This document shows positions 46,148 through 55,880 of a stretch of 64,000 nucleotides of DNA, one piece after another. A program made the translations under genes and the position numbers. Where the stretch lies: assembly GCF_026409565.1 (NCBI RefSeq), contig NZ_CP112881.1:1039501-1103500 (forward strand), given 5' to 3'. How positions within the stretch are numbered: the first letter of the stretch is position 1; each line of letters opens with the position of its first letter. The DNA is from Sneathiella aquimaris. Lineage in GTDB: Bacteria > Pseudomonadota > Alphaproteobacteria > Sneathiellales > Sneathiellaceae. The notes beneath the pieces were generated by a model. It was not told the origin of the DNA and ran no database searches. It worked only from the letters and a program-made list of their open reading frames with translations.

Positions 46148-47158
46148 ATGACCAGATGGAAAGTAAGACCTGAGGGATCAAACTGGGGTGATTTTGGCGA
46201 GCAGGACCAAAATGGACGCCTTAATCTGATTACAGCAGAAACAATTCGGGAGGCAGCCAAAGAAATTCAAACTGGCGAGCGGTTTTGCCTAAGCTTACCG
46301 CTGGACCTTCCGGGTGGGAACCTGTTGAATGCAGGGCGGTTCCCACCGGAAATCCGACCAACGCTACGCAATGGAAAAGCAAATGCCAGCTATGCACTTT
46401 CCAATGATTTTCCCGATTTTACTGATGTGATCAGTGACGATGCTGTCCTGATCCATATGCAATATTCCTCGCAATGGGATGGTCTGTCGCATGTGGGACA
46501 TGAATTCGATGTCATGGGAACCGGGCAAACCGAGAAAGTTTATTATAACGGTTTCAAGGCGGGGCAGGATATTCGGGGGCCGGAAGACGAAGGAGGCATG
46601 TATGCACATGCTCTGGGTATTGAGACAATGGCCGCGAAGGCTGTTCAGGGCCGAGGCGTGTTGATTGATCTGTATTCCCGGTATCGCAATGATCCTGTCT
46701 CTGTGGGATACGACGATCTTATGTCCATTATGGAGGAAGACGACATATTGGTAGAGCCAGGTGATATGGTTTGCCTTCATACAGGATTCGCACAGCTTAT
46801 CGTGGATATGAAAGGGCAGCCGGACGCACATAGGCTGCATCATTCCTGTGCTACCCTAAATGGGCGGGATGTGAAGTTGTTGAACTGGATAACGGATAGT
46901 GGTCTTTCGACGCTGATTGCTGATAACTATGCAGTTGAGACTTATCCTTCGCATAAAGGGGATGGGTGCTGCGCGGCGCTGCCTTTGCACGAACATTGCC
47001 TGTTCAAGCTGGGCATCCATCTTGGGGAGTTGTGGCATTTAACGCCCCTTGCACTATGGTTGAAAGAGAACGGGCGCAGCCGGTTCTTTCTGACAGCGCC
47101 ACCGCTTCGCCTGCCTGGGGCGGTGGGTTCTCCAGCAAATGCGATTGCAACGGTTTAA
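46148..47158 (+). CDS. Cyclase-family (KynB-like) metal-dependent hydrolase
   Basis: 336 residues of the long cyclase-family type. The core metal-binding region reads QYSSQWDGLSHVGHEFD, taking the place of the HxGTHxDxPxH motif of kynurenine formamidase. CLHTGFAQLI and HKGDGCCAALPLHEHCLFKLGIHLGE, with several His, likely complete the active site. Such enzymes hydrolyse amide or lactam bonds; the substrate is unknown. Its place directly behind a peptide/amide-type importer suggests it acts on the imported compound, by inference. Confidence 0.85.
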   Translation: MTRWKVRPEGSNWGDFGEQDQNGRLNLITAETIREAAKEIQTGERFCLSLPLDLPGGNLLNAGRFPPEIRPTLRNGKANASYALSNDFPDFTDVISDDAVLIHMQYSSQWDGLSHVGHEFDVMGTGQTEKVYYNGFKAGQDIRGPEDEGGMYAHALGIETMAAKAVQGRGVLIDLYSRYRNDPVSVGYDDLMSIMEEDDILVEPGDMVCLHTGFAQLIVDMKGQPDAHRLHHSCATLNGRDVKLLNWITDSGLSTLIADNYAVETYPSHKGDGCCAALPLHEHCLFKLGIHLGELWHLTPLALWLKENGRSRFFLTAPPLRLPGAVGSPANAIATV

Positions 47159-47275
47159 TTCGATCCCTTGCAACTGTCCTACTTGTATATATGTTAATGA
47201 TACCGCTTGCTCTTATGGCTGCAATTTGATAGCTCACTGTTTCAAGTAGGATTTTGTGATGTTTGGAGTCCCCTA

Positions 47276-48163
47276 ATGTTTATTCAGACCCAACCTTTGT
47301 CAGATGAAGACCGGATGCAGTTTTTCCCGGGCCGACAAGTGCTGCCAAACGGCAGTGTTTTATTTGACGATGCGGAAAAAGGGAAAGAAAAATCACCTTT
47401 GGCTGCGCGCCTTTTTGATATTCCAGGGGTTCAAGCAATTGAATTTGGCGAAGATGTCATCACAGTAACAAAGCTTTCTGCCGCGGAAAAAGGCCCGATG
47501 TGGATACAGCTGAAACCAATGGTTCTGGCGGCGATAATGGACCATTACATGACCGGAATGCCGGTGTTAAATGGCCCAATTTCAGAAGTGGGCGAGAATA
47601 GCTATTCTGATGAGGATCAAGCCATTGTTGATGCAGTAAGGGAGCTGGTCGAGGAAAGGGTGCGCCCGCAGTTACTGGATGATGGTGGCGATCTGGGATT
47701 TAAAGCCTATGATCCGACAACGGGACTTATTACCCTGGAAATGGATAGTTCCGGCCTCAGCACTCCTGCCTTTGGTACACAGATCAAAATCGAGAATACC
47801 ATCAAACATTTTGTGCCAGAGATTTCCCGGGTGAAGTTTGATCGGATGGTTCAGGAAACGGAAGTAGAAGACGGTGATCGTCCGGGCTTGCGGACACCCG
47901 AAGCCGAAGCAATCCGCATTTTGCTGGAAACGCGTATTAATCCTGCAATTGCAGCACATGGGGGATATATTGACTTGATCGATATTCAGGAAGATGTAGC
48001 CTATGTGGAGATGGCTGGCGGGTGTCAGGGGTGCGGCATGGCCGATGCAACCCTGAAGCAGGGTGTTGAAGTCGAAATTAAAAAAGCCGTCCCATCAATC
48101 GGGCAGGTCCTTGATGTAACCGATCATGCGGGCGGAACTAATCCGTATTATACCGGTTACTAA
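47276..48163 (+). CDS. Nfu-type iron-sulfur carrier with tandem NifU C-terminal domains
   Basis: 295 residues from the ATG at 47276; no strong Shine-Dalgarno is visible, but upstream codons look non-coding. An Nfu N-terminal domain (about 1-90; FPGRQVLPNGSVLFDD, MAGMP-like MTGMPVL) is followed by a first NifU domain (about 115-190) in which the usual CxxC is replaced by S158-S-G-L161, and a second NifU domain (about 205-275) with intact Cys250-x-x-Cys253 in GGCQGCGMADATLKQG, resembling the NfuA C-terminus. Nfu proteins carry Fe-S clusters to target enzymes in the cytoplasm. The degenerate first domain is the odd feature. Confidence 0.88.
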   Translation: MFIQTQPLSDEDRMQFFPGRQVLPNGSVLFDDAEKGKEKSPLAARLFDIPGVQAIEFGEDVITVTKLSAAEKGPMWIQLKPMVLAAIMDHYMTGMPVLNGPISEVGENSYSDEDQAIVDAVRELVEERVRPQLLDDGGDLGFKAYDPTTGLITLEMDSSGLSTPAFGTQIKIENTIKHFVPEISRVKFDRMVQETEVEDGDRPGLRTPEAEAIRILLETRINPAIAAHGGYIDLIDIQEDVAYVEMAGGCQGCGMADATLKQGVEVEIKKAVPSIGQVLDVTDHAGGTNPYYTGY

Positions 48164-48165
48164 GT

Positions 48166-48381
48166 TTATTCCATCAATTCGACGGCTTTTATGACAAAGC
48201 CTCGGTCTGCCCGGTATTTGCGCTTGGCGATGGACCATGCTTCTTCGATATTCTCGGCAACGATTTCGAAATAGTGTGTATCTGCCCACTCGTCATTTAG
48301 GTGTTTGTGATGCTCTCCGTCTTGTAGAGCCTGTAAAACCTCTTGATTGAAAACAGCTGCTTCAAAATTTTTCGGCATCAT
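48166..48381 (-). CDS. Conserved small hypothetical protein
   Basis: 71 residues from the ATG at 48381 (a second ATG follows directly). Sequence opens MMPKNFEAAVFN and contains HHKHLNDEWADTHYFEIVAEN and AKRKYRADRGFVI, a compact alpha/beta protein rich in His and acidic residues. I believe similar proteins of unknown function are found in other alphaproteobacteria. It converges on the Nfu gene with 2 bp between stops. Nothing in it indicates an activity. Confidence 0.7.
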   Translation of the reverse strand: MMPKNFEAAVFNQEVLQALQDGEHHKHLNDEWADTHYFEIVAENIEEAWSIAKRKYRADRGFVIKAVELME

Positions 48382-48575
48382 GTCGTGTCCGCTTCGATTA
48401 AATACTCTACACACTTTTGGCAGATAACGGTTAATAGAGTATTATTATTGTGGTGCAGATCGAAAAATCATTGGATGTACCTCACGTTTTTGCGAGATAG
48501 TGTGGCGGCCCCTTACATGTTTTTTTATTTTGGATTAAGCATGTAGGTCAAATTTACAGCTTTTTAGAGTTTGCA

Positions 48576-49187
48576 ATGTTCGACGCAGCCCTTCGCCATA
48601 TTATCAATCCACCGTTAAACATGCTGGGTGCACGGCTTGCGGCTATTGGAGTATCAGCCAATTCAGTCACTTTAACCGGTTTTGTCGTAGGCCTGCTTGC
48701 AGTCCCCTGCATTATTTACGAGTCTTACCTACTGGCGCTTATCCTTATTGTCGTGAATCGGTTGTTGGATGGTCTCGATGGTGCCGTCGCGCGTCAATCA
48801 TTGCTAACCGATTTTGGCGGTTATCTTGATATCGTATGCGATTTTATTTTTTATGGGGCTATTGTCTTTGCATTTTCCTTTGCAAGTCAGGGCAATGCCC
48901 AGGCCGCGTCCTTCCTTATTTTCAGTTTTATCGGCACCACGTCGACATTTTTGACCTATGCGATTATGGCGGAAAAACACAAGATCACTACGGATATTCG
49001 CGGTCTGAAATCACTGTATTATCTTGGTGGCCTGACGGAAGGGGCAGAGACAATTGCAACCTTTGTCCTATTTTGCTTGTTTCCCCAGTTTTTTGTGCAA
49101 ATCGCCCTGATCTTTGGTGCGATGTGCTGGATAACAACAGGAACCCGCATCTATGCGGCCTGGGTTACTTTCAAAAGAAAAGGGTGA
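48576..49187 (+). CDS. CDP-alcohol phosphatidyltransferase, YnjF-like
   Basis: 203 residues with several hydrophobic helices. The active-site motif reads DGAVARQSLLTDFGGYLDIVCD; the spacing between AR and G is one residue shorter than the classical eight, the same as in E. coli YnjF, and YYLGGLTEGAETIATFVLF is also a YnjF-like block. These enzymes join a CDP-linked lipid head to an alcohol in the inner membrane; which alcohol is unknown for YnjF. No clear partner gene. The start has a weak ribosome site. Confidence 0.87.
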   Translation: MFDAALRHIINPPLNMLGARLAAIGVSANSVTLTGFVVGLLAVPCIIYESYLLALILIVVNRLLDGLDGAVARQSLLTDFGGYLDIVCDFIFYGAIVFAFSFASQGNAQAASFLIFSFIGTTSTFLTYAIMAEKHKITTDIRGLKSLYYLGGLTEGAETIATFVLFCLFPQFFVQIALIFGAMCWITTGTRIYAAWVTFKRKG

Positions 49188-49199
49188 CCAGAAGCCGGC

Positions 49200-49682
49200 C
49201 TATTTGGCGCGGCTTGTCCAGCTTATCAGGTCTTTTTCAAGAGCTTCGATCACGTCATCACTCAAAGTTTCCAGCCAAAGCTGAAAACCGCGCTGCAGGT
49301 CTTTTGCCGTCAGGTCCTCATCATAAGCACCAAACAGAATTTCCTTGAATTCATCGAGTGTATCGCATTCGAATTCATTGTCATCCGGATCAAAAGCATC
49401 AATCTTTTCAAGTGCTTCTGGAGAGGATGTGGCCGCGAAATATGGAATTTCTTCTTCCAGGGAATAACCGCCCCATTCCAGCCACCAGGCCTCACTCTTC
49501 GGAGTGCCCAGATCCCATGCATAGGTTACTTCAGCTTCGATTTCCTTTGCGGTTTCTTTCGCAGCGAGTTCAAGCTGTTTCGCATCTCCAGTGACCGAAA
49601 GTTTGATTGGAGCAACTTTGAAATATCCGGTTTGTCCGTCATTCCAAGCGGTGAAAAATTTGTCGAGTTTTGTTACTGACAT
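49200..49682 (-). CDS. Hypothetical cytoplasmic protein
   Basis: 160 residues from the ATG at 49682, which has AAGGAAG 8 nt upstream; a start seven codons earlier is possible but lacks such a site. Acidic, with Trp-rich patches (KSEAWWLEWGGYSLEEE) and a helical C-terminus. No motifs of known enzymes or DNA binding were recognised. It is the last gene of the minus-strand group that includes the Hsp15 and helicase genes, 38 bp downstream. Confidence 0.75.
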   Translation of the reverse strand: MSVTKLDKFFTAWNDGQTGYFKVAPIKLSVTGDAKQLELAAKETAKEIEAEVTYAWDLGTPKSEAWWLEWGGYSLEEEIPYFAATSSPEALEKIDAFDPDDNEFECDTLDEFKEILFGAYDEDLTAKDLQRGFQLWLETLSDDVIEALEKDLISWTSRAK

Positions 49683-49720
49683 TGGTCTGTCTTCCTTGTT
49701 CAAACCCTAGGACGGTTTGG

Positions 49721-50134
49721 TTAGTCTTGTATGTCTGCGTCTTGCCGGAATTTGTCAAGTGCCCGTCGGTCTGCCTTTGTCGGCCGACCAGCACCTTTCT
49801 CTCGTTTAGGTGTCGTGCTTGAACTTTCCGGTTTTTTAGGGGCATCTTCAGGGGGCGCAAGATCTTCGTAAAGCGCTTGCGCCTCTGGCGCGGGGCCTCT
49901 GCGTTCACCGATAGACAGTATTTTTATAACCCTGATATTCTTCGCTTGCGGAAAAGTCAGGATATCACCCGCACGGACCGAAACGCTTGGCTTTGCAAGT
50001 ATAACACTGTTCAGTCGGACTTTTTTCGACTGAACCAGTTTGGTTGCCAGATTTCTGCTTTTAAAAAATCTGGCAAACCAAAGCCATCTGTCAACGCGAA
50101 TAGTGTCTTCGGTATTCGCAGGTTGTGTTGTCAT
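49721..50134 (-). CDS. Hsp15-like S4-domain RNA-binding protein
   Basis: 137 residues. The S4 domain is clear at residues 11-75: IRVDRWLWFARFFKSRNLATKLVQSKKVRLNS. The tail is basic and low in complexity (PKREKGAGRPTKADRRAL). Hsp15 proteins bind stalled 50S subunits carrying nascent chains and help recycle them. The gene begins 3 bp after the helicase stop; the pairing of these two genes is common in alphaproteobacteria. Confidence 0.88.
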   Translation of the reverse strand: MTTQPANTEDTIRVDRWLWFARFFKSRNLATKLVQSKKVRLNSVILAKPSVSVRAGDILTFPQAKNIRVIKILSIGERRGPAPEAQALYEDLAPPEDAPKKPESSSTTPKREKGAGRPTKADRRALDKFRQDADIQD

Positions 50135-50137
50135 TCG

Positions 50138-53086
50138 TTACTTCGTGTTCAAGGTTTTCAGAATAGCAAAGGGCGAATCTGGATCAATCTGCTTTGCCTT
50201 TGGCGCCTGTTTTGGATGGTTGGGCTTGAACTTCTTGCCATCCGGTTTCTTTTTCTGACCCTTGTGAGGTTTCTGACCAGCGGCAGGCCGTTTACGTTTT
50301 TTGAACGGAACTTTCTGGTATGTCAGCTCATCCCCTTCACCTTTGGCGCCATAACCAAGATTTTCCAGGATCAGCGTGAACTGCTCGCGGGTTGTTCCGA
50401 CTAAAGACAACATCTCGTGGGTTGGTTTGAAAGGCAGGTTACGAGGTTTGTCCTTTTTGGACGTTTCGCTGCTTGTGTCTGGACTGCTTGGCTGCGTTTC
50501 CTTAGCGTCCGCCTTTGCGACCGACTTATCCTCGGCTGTGTCGTCCTGAACAGGTGGCGTGGCTTCCTCATCCGCAGTGCCTTCGGTCTCAACCGGCTCG
50601 GTTGAGGCGTCAGTAGTACCAGTGTCCGCGTCAGCGCCAGAGTCAGTGCTGGTATCAACGGCTTCGCCTTGTACATTTTCTGATGTGGCAGGCGCAGTTT
50701 CAGTAAGGTCCGGATCGGTATCATCAGATTTCGGTTCGGCCTCTGGCTTTTCGGTTTTGTCCGCCGTATTGCCATTGGAGGCAGTATCCGTTTCCAGAAG
50801 GCCCCGAGATGCCCGCCTTAAAAGGCCGGCAAGCCGATCCAGCATATCGAGACGGATCGCCAGGGTATCAAAAAGCGCATAACCTGCGGTCAGATAAAAG
50901 TTTCTTGGTAGTTTTTCCGTCACTTCAAAAGAAACACGGCCTGCAGGCGGTGGCGCCGGAATAGTGGAACGTTCCTCATGGATCGCCCATAACAGACACC
51001 GAAGGGCGGTTGGATCCGGTTTTAGCAGAATGGGCATGAAAACATGTTCGTAGCCAACACGAAGGCCCCCAAATTTTAACCGGCCAAAATCTTTTTTATC
51101 CAGATTGCGGATCTGGTCGTTCACCCGAAAGCGGGGAAGGGCGCCCAGATTTTCGCTGACCTGAAACGCAATACCGCGTGCGGCCCCGACCAATGGAAGG
51201 TCCGCCAGTTTGACGAGTGGGTTCAATCGTTTTTCGATCTCAGCAGTGACCCAATCGTTTAACCGCTTGGTACTCTGTTCCAGAGAAACGCCGTTCAGTT
51301 GTTCACTTGCCAGAAGCGTCACTTTTGGCCGCAGCACGGATTCTCCTTTTGACAACCGTCCGACGGTCATCTCTTTCCAGATGATTTCGCCCTGATCGCT
51401 CAGGGAGAATTCTTCATCTTCAGAAGAGGAAATTGCTTGTGCTCTCGCGGTTATTTCGCGGGCGACGGCTTTATTGCCTGCGTTACGCAATGTGCGTCCA
51501 TCGGAATTTCCCGATGACATATCTGCTGTGAAACGCAAACCTGTTAAAGTACCGACAAAGTGTCCTTCAACGTGAACTTCGCCTGTGTCGTTTATTACTG
51601 CTTCCAATTGACCAGTGTCTCTCAGTTTACGCACCAAAACGGCGGTGCGGCGATCTACAAATCTTTGCGTCAGGCGCTCATGCAGAGCATCTGACAGGTT
51701 ATCTTCTATTCTACGGGCAACATTCTGCCAATGCTTATAATCATCTACCCAGTCAGAAATATGCGAAATATACGTCCAAGTCCGAGTATGAGCAATGCGT
51801 GTTGCAAGAGTATCAATGTCACCGTCACTTTTTTCAAGTTTTCGAAGGTGCCCAGCGATCCAATCTGTTGGCAGCGTACCACTTCTATCTTGCAGATTCA
51901 TGAAAATCTGCTTCAAAAGTCGTACATGAACATCATGCATGGTTCTTCGAAAGTCAGGAACTTGACAAACTTGCCATAACTGACGGACTTTCGACGCGTT
52001 CTGTGAATACCGTTGAATGTCGGGATCCGCAGCCAGCGCCTTTAGAGTTCTATAGTCGTCTGGATCGCGAGGGGAGACAAGCCCTTTATATTTTGGCGGT
52101 TGTTCCAAAGCCCGGATCAGATCACGGGTTGTATTGAACGGTAAATCGCGGTTGCGCCAGCATAGATGGCGTAGTTTTTCAAACCGATGATCTTCAATTT
52201 GTTCGACCAATTCATCGTCCAACGGTTCTACATTGGCGGTTACGCCGAAGCTGCCGTCGTTCATATGACGTCCGGCACGGCCTGCTATTTGCGAAAATTC
52301 AGCCGCATTCAGATGCCGTCCCATCAAGCCATCAAATTTATAAGTGCTGGCAAAAGCGACATGGTCGATATCCATGTTGAGGCCCATGCCGATTGCATCC
52401 GTAGCGACCAGATAGTCAACGTCTCCAGACTGGTATAACTCTACCTGAGCGTTGCGCGTTCTGGGCGACAGGTTTCCCATGACAATGGCGGCACCGCCGC
52501 GCTGACGGCGTACAAGCTCTGCGATGGCATAAACATCCCCGGAAGAAAAAGTAACAATCGCGCTTCGTGAGGGAAGACGCGACAGTTTTTTAGGTCCGCG
52601 ATAGCTCAGTTTTGAAAGGCGTTCCCTGCTTGTAAAATTTGCATCGGGCACCAGCTTTTTTATCCAGTCCCGAATGATGTCCGAGCCCAGAAACATTGTT
52701 TCCTGACGACCGCGTGCATATAGCAGGCGGTCAGTGAAAATATGGCCACGTTCCGGATCAGCGGCAAGTTGGATCTCGTCGATTGCAATAAACTGAAAAG
52801 GACGGTCTAGCGGCATCGCTTCAACAGTACAGATATAATAGGCGGCATGAGGCGGGATAATTTTTTCTTCCCCGGTAACCAAGGCTACGTTAGCAGCGCC
52901 TTTCTGTTTGACAATCCGGTCATAGACTTCGCGCGCTAAAAGCCGAAGGGGAAGCCCGATCATGCCATCACTATGGCCCATCATTCGTTCGACGGCCAAA
53001 TGGGTTTTACCCGTATTGGTCGGACCAAGGACTGCGGTCACGCGGCCATGAAATCCAGTGGTGTTTTGGGAAGAGGAAGAGAACAT
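50138..53086 (-). CDS. SUV3-like DEAD/DEAH-box RNA helicase
   Basis: 982 residues from the ATG at 53086 (AAAAGG upstream); an ATG at 53161 would add 25 residues with no homology that I can see. Walker A GPTNTGKT at residues 21-28, motif II DEIQLAADPERGHIFTDRLL, and motif VI SQIAGRAGRHMNDG place it with the mitochondrial SUV3 helicases that unwind RNA for degradation. Residues about 765-882 form an acidic Ser/Thr/Glu/Asp-rich low-complexity region, and 918-965 a Lys-rich tail, both unlike human SUV3. Expected role: RNA turnover in the cytoplasm. Confidence 0.87.
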   Translation of the reverse strand: MFSSSSQNTTGFHGRVTAVLGPTNTGKTHLAVERMMGHSDGMIGLPLRLLAREVYDRIVKQKGAANVALVTGEEKIIPPHAAYYICTVEAMPLDRPFQFIAIDEIQLAADPERGHIFTDRLLYARGRQETMFLGSDIIRDWIKKLVPDANFTSRERLSKLSYRGPKKLSRLPSRSAIVTFSSGDVYAIAELVRRQRGGAAIVMGNLSPRTRNAQVELYQSGDVDYLVATDAIGMGLNMDIDHVAFASTYKFDGLMGRHLNAAEFSQIAGRAGRHMNDGSFGVTANVEPLDDELVEQIEDHRFEKLRHLCWRNRDLPFNTTRDLIRALEQPPKYKGLVSPRDPDDYRTLKALAADPDIQRYSQNASKVRQLWQVCQVPDFRRTMHDVHVRLLKQIFMNLQDRSGTLPTDWIAGHLRKLEKSDGDIDTLATRIAHTRTWTYISHISDWVDDYKHWQNVARRIEDNLSDALHERLTQRFVDRRTAVLVRKLRDTGQLEAVINDTGEVHVEGHFVGTLTGLRFTADMSSGNSDGRTLRNAGNKAVAREITARAQAISSSEDEEFSLSDQGEIIWKEMTVGRLSKGESVLRPKVTLLASEQLNGVSLEQSTKRLNDWVTAEIEKRLNPLVKLADLPLVGAARGIAFQVSENLGALPRFRVNDQIRNLDKKDFGRLKFGGLRVGYEHVFMPILLKPDPTALRCLLWAIHEERSTIPAPPPAGRVSFEVTEKLPRNFYLTAGYALFDTLAIRLDMLDRLAGLLRRASRGLLETDTASNGNTADKTEKPEAEPKSDDTDPDLTETAPATSENVQGEAVDTSTDSGADADTGTTDASTEPVETEGTADEEATPPVQDDTAEDKSVAKADAKETQPSSPDTSSETSKKDKPRNLPFKPTHEMLSLVGTTREQFTLILENLGYGAKGEGDELTYQKVPFKKRKRPAAGQKPHKGQKKKPDGKKFKPNHPKQAPKAKQIDPDSPFAILKTLNTK

Positions 53087-53275
53087 AGAACCTTTTTCAG
53101 TAGCCTGTCGGCAGTCCTTAAAAAGCCTCCGAAAATACGGTTCACCTGAGACTGTCTTCATACAAATATAATGTGGTGCTATCGGTTTCCACTTTTTTTT
53201 ATACTTTTTTGAACCGATCCGCGTTTACCGGCGACCCACTGTGTATACAGACAAACTTAAAAGGGATCTGGCGTT

Positions 53276-53515
53276 ATGAAAAAAATTATTATTATGACAT
53301 TGCTGTGTACGATTGGTTTTTCATCAAATCTGTTGGCCCGTGGGGGGGATGGCGGGGATTGCCTGGAATGTGATGGTAGCGGATATTTCCCGGACGCCGG
53401 TCCATCAGGCACCGCGGATCAGGCGGATGAGGGCGCAGAAGAAGCCGCCAAGCCAGTCTGTGAGATGGTCACTTTTTCAGGGTCGGAAAAATTTTGTCTC
53501 GATCCAAGGCTGTAG
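53276..53515 (+). CDS. Small secreted cysteine-containing protein
   Basis: 79 residues with AAGGGA 9 nt before the ATG. A Sec signal peptide is clear (MKK, then hydrophobic to L-L-A near residue 21). The mature part of about 58 residues starts RGGDGGDCLECDGSGYF, is Gly/Asp/Ala rich, and holds four cysteines (two in CxxC), ending CEMVTFSGSEKFCLDPRL. No family was recognised. It lies divergent from the helicase gene. The combination of export signal, ribosome site and paired cysteines argues that it is real. Confidence 0.6.
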   Translation: MKKIIIMTLLCTIGFSSNLLARGGDGGDCLECDGSGYFPDAGPSGTADQADEGAEEAAKPVCEMVTFSGSEKFCLDPRL

Positions 53516-53653
53516 ACCAGGTTTTCGCTTATTTCGAAGATCAAATTTCTATGACGAGCCAAACGTTTGTTAGATTTAGTTGCTGAAATCGGCGTATGCT
53601 GATAAAAAATGAGGCAGCAAAGCAATGATACGGGCGGCAAAACACATCCAAAA

Positions 53654-53683
53654 TTGACATTCAGATGTGGTGCGGTGCACAAT
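53654..53683 (+). promoter_or_regulatory. Candidate promoter of the mutase gene
   Basis: TTGACA at 53654-53659, an 18-bp spacer and CACAAT at 53678-53683, about 40 bp before the ATG. The -35 box is perfect and the -10 box has four matches. Confidence 0.45.
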
Positions 53684-53724
53684 CTTGCAAAAAAATACCG
53701 CACGATAATAGAGGAAGTGACGAA

Positions 53725-55869
53725 ATGAGCGAGTTTCCAAAACCGGACCGGACAGAATGGGACGCCTTGGCGGAGAAAGAACTTCGAGGCCGGAGCGTTG
53801 ATGACCTGATTTGGGATACCCCGGAAGGAATTGATGTTAAGCCGCTTTATACGTCCGAAGATGTTTCTGGACTGGAGCTTGAACAGGAACTCCCGGGTTT
53901 TGCTCCCTTCAAACGCGGTGTTCGGGCGACCATGTATGCCAACCGCCCTTGGACGATCCGTCAATATGCGGGTTTCTCCACGGCTGAAGAATCAAACGCG
54001 TTCTATCGCAGAAATCTAGCAGCTGGTCAAAAGGGTCTGTCCGTTGCGTTCGATCTTGCGACGCATCGCGGATATGACAGCGACCATCCAAGGGTTGTGG
54101 GCGACGTTGGTAAAGCCGGGGTGGCGATCGATTCTGTTGAGGATATGAAAATCCTGTTTGATGGAATTCCGCTCGATAAAATGTCTGTTTCCATGACGAT
54201 GAACGGAGCCGTTCTTCCCATTCTGGCAAGCTATATTGTCGCAGCCGAGGAGCAGGGTGTATCACCGGACCAGCTTGCAGGAACGATCCAGAATGACATT
54301 CTGAAGGAATTCATGGTTCGGAATACCTACATCTATCCTCCGGCGCCGAGCATGCGGATTATTGGAGATATTATCGGCTATACGTCTCGTAACATGCCGC
54401 GTTTTAATTCTATTTCGATCTCCGGCTATCACATGCAGGAAGCTGGTGCGACGCAGGTTCAGGAATTGGCTTTTACAATCGCTGATGGCCTTGAATATGC
54501 CCGTGCAGCGATTGCTTCGGGTCTGAAGATTGATGATTTTGCCCCGCGGTTGAGCTTCTTCTTCGCCATTGGCATGAATTTCTTTATGGAAGTTTCCAAG
54601 CTGCGCGCCGCTCGTGTTCTTTGGGCTCGGGTAATGAAACAGTTCGATCCGCAAAATCCTCAATCCCTGATGTTGAGAACCCATTGCCAAACTTCCGGGG
54701 TCAGTCTGACCGAGCAGGACCCTTATAACAATGTGATCCGGACAGCCTATGAAGCGATGGCTGCTGTTTTGGGTGGAACCCAAAGCCTGCATACCAATGC
54801 ATTGGACGAAGCGATTGCGCTACCGACAGATTTTTCTGCAAGAATTGCAAGGAACACCCAGCTTATCTTGGCCGAAGAAACAGGCGTAACCAATGTAATC
54901 GATCCATTGGGCGGTAGCTATTATGTGGAAAGCCTTACGAATTCGCTGGTTGAGGACGCCTGGAAAATCATCCAGGAAGTCGAGGCCTTGGGGGGGATGA
55001 CGAAGGCGGTGGAAAGTGGCATGCCTAAGCTTCAGATTGAAGAATCTGCGGCGAAGCGCCAGGCGCGTATCGACTTGGGTGAAGAAACGATCGTCGGTGT
55101 GAACAAATATGGTCTCGAAAAAGACGATAGCAATATTGAAATTCTTGATGTGGATAACACCGAAGTTCTGCGTCAGCAGGTCGCCCGTCTTGAAAAAATT
55201 CGTTCCACACGGGATGAGACCGCATGTCAGGCAGCGCTTGATGCATTGACGGAAGGCGCAAAAGGCGAAGCCAATCTTTTGGATCTGTGTGTAAACGCCG
55301 CCCGTGTACGGGCGACGGTTGGGGAGATTTCAGACGCTATGGAAAAAGTTTTCACCCGCCACCGTGCCGAAATACGATCCATTTCAGGGGTTTATGGCGC
55401 CGCCTATGAAGGGGATGAAGGGTTTCAGAAAATCCAAAAGGATATCGAGGAATTCGCACAGGAACAGGGACGCCGCCCTCGTATGCTGGTTGTAAAACTG
55501 GGGCAGGATGGGCATGACCGAGGGGCAAAAGTTATTGCCACAGCCTTTGCTGATATCGGATTTGACGTTGATGTCGGTCCACTGTTTCAAACACCGGCGG
55601 AGGCTGCAAAAGACGCGATCGAAAGTGATGTGCATGTTATCGGAATTTCTTCTCAGGCAGCAGGGCACAAAACGCTGGTCCCGCAAATTATTGCGGAACT
55701 GAAGGCGGAAGGCGCTGACGATATCCTCGTTGTTTGTGGCGGGGTTATTCCCGCGCAGGATTATGATGCCTTGTATGATGCTGGTGTTGCCGCCATTTAT
55801 GGACCGGGCACCAATATTCCAGCCGCGGCGGCGGAAGTACTGGAATTGATCCGCAAGCAAAATAGCTGA
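53725..55869 (+). CDS. scpA: Methylmalonyl-CoA mutase
   Basis: 714 residues from the ATG at 53725, with GAGGAAG 7 nt upstream. N-terminal TIM-barrel substrate domain with [11 protein letters not shown] and [16 protein letters not shown], which separate it from ethylmalonyl-CoA mutase, and the active-site GYHMQEAGA. The C-terminal B12 domain has the cobalt-ligand motif GQDGHDRG (His597). It interconverts methylmalonyl-CoA and succinyl-CoA, the last step of propionate assimilation. Length matches the single-polypeptide homodimer form, so no small subunit is needed. Its chaperone meaB lies downstream beyond two opposite-strand genes. Confidence 0.95.
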   Translation: MSEFPKPDRTEWDALAEKELRGRSVDDLIWDTPEGIDVKPLYTSEDVSGLELEQELPGFAPFKRGVRATMYANRPWTIRQYAGFSTAEESNAFYRRNLAAGQKGLSVAFDLATHRGYDSDHPRVVGDVGKAGVAIDSVEDMKILFDGIPLDKMSVSMTMNGAVLPILASYIVAAEEQGVSPDQLAGTIQNDILKEFMVRNTYIYPPAPSMRIIGDIIGYTSRNMPRFNSISISGYHMQEAGATQVQELAFTIADGLEYARAAIASGLKIDDFAPRLSFFFAIGMNFFMEVSKLRAARVLWARVMKQFDPQNPQSLMLRTHCQTSGVSLTEQDPYNNVIRTAYEAMAAVLGGTQSLHTNALDEAIALPTDFSARIARNTQLILAEETGVTNVIDPLGGSYYVESLTNSLVEDAWKIIQEVEALGGMTKAVESGMPKLQIEESAAKRQARIDLGEETIVGVNKYGLEKDDSNIEILDVDNTEVLRQQVARLEKIRSTRDETACQAALDALTEGAKGEANLLDLCVNAARVRATVGEISDAMEKVFTRHRAEIRSISGVYGAAYEGDEGFQKIQKDIEEFAQEQGRRPRMLVVKLGQDGHDRGAKVIATAFADIGFDVDVGPLFQTPAEAAKDAIESDVHVIGISSQAAGHKTLVPQIIAELKAEGADDILVVCGGVIPAQDYDALYDAGVAAIYGPGTNIPAAAAEVLELIRKQNS

Positions 55870-55880
55870 TATTCAGGATA

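Noticed and set aside
50559-50882. 107-codon Ser/Val-rich plus-strand frame opposite the helicase
   Set aside because: Shadow of the acidic low-complexity segment of the helicase.
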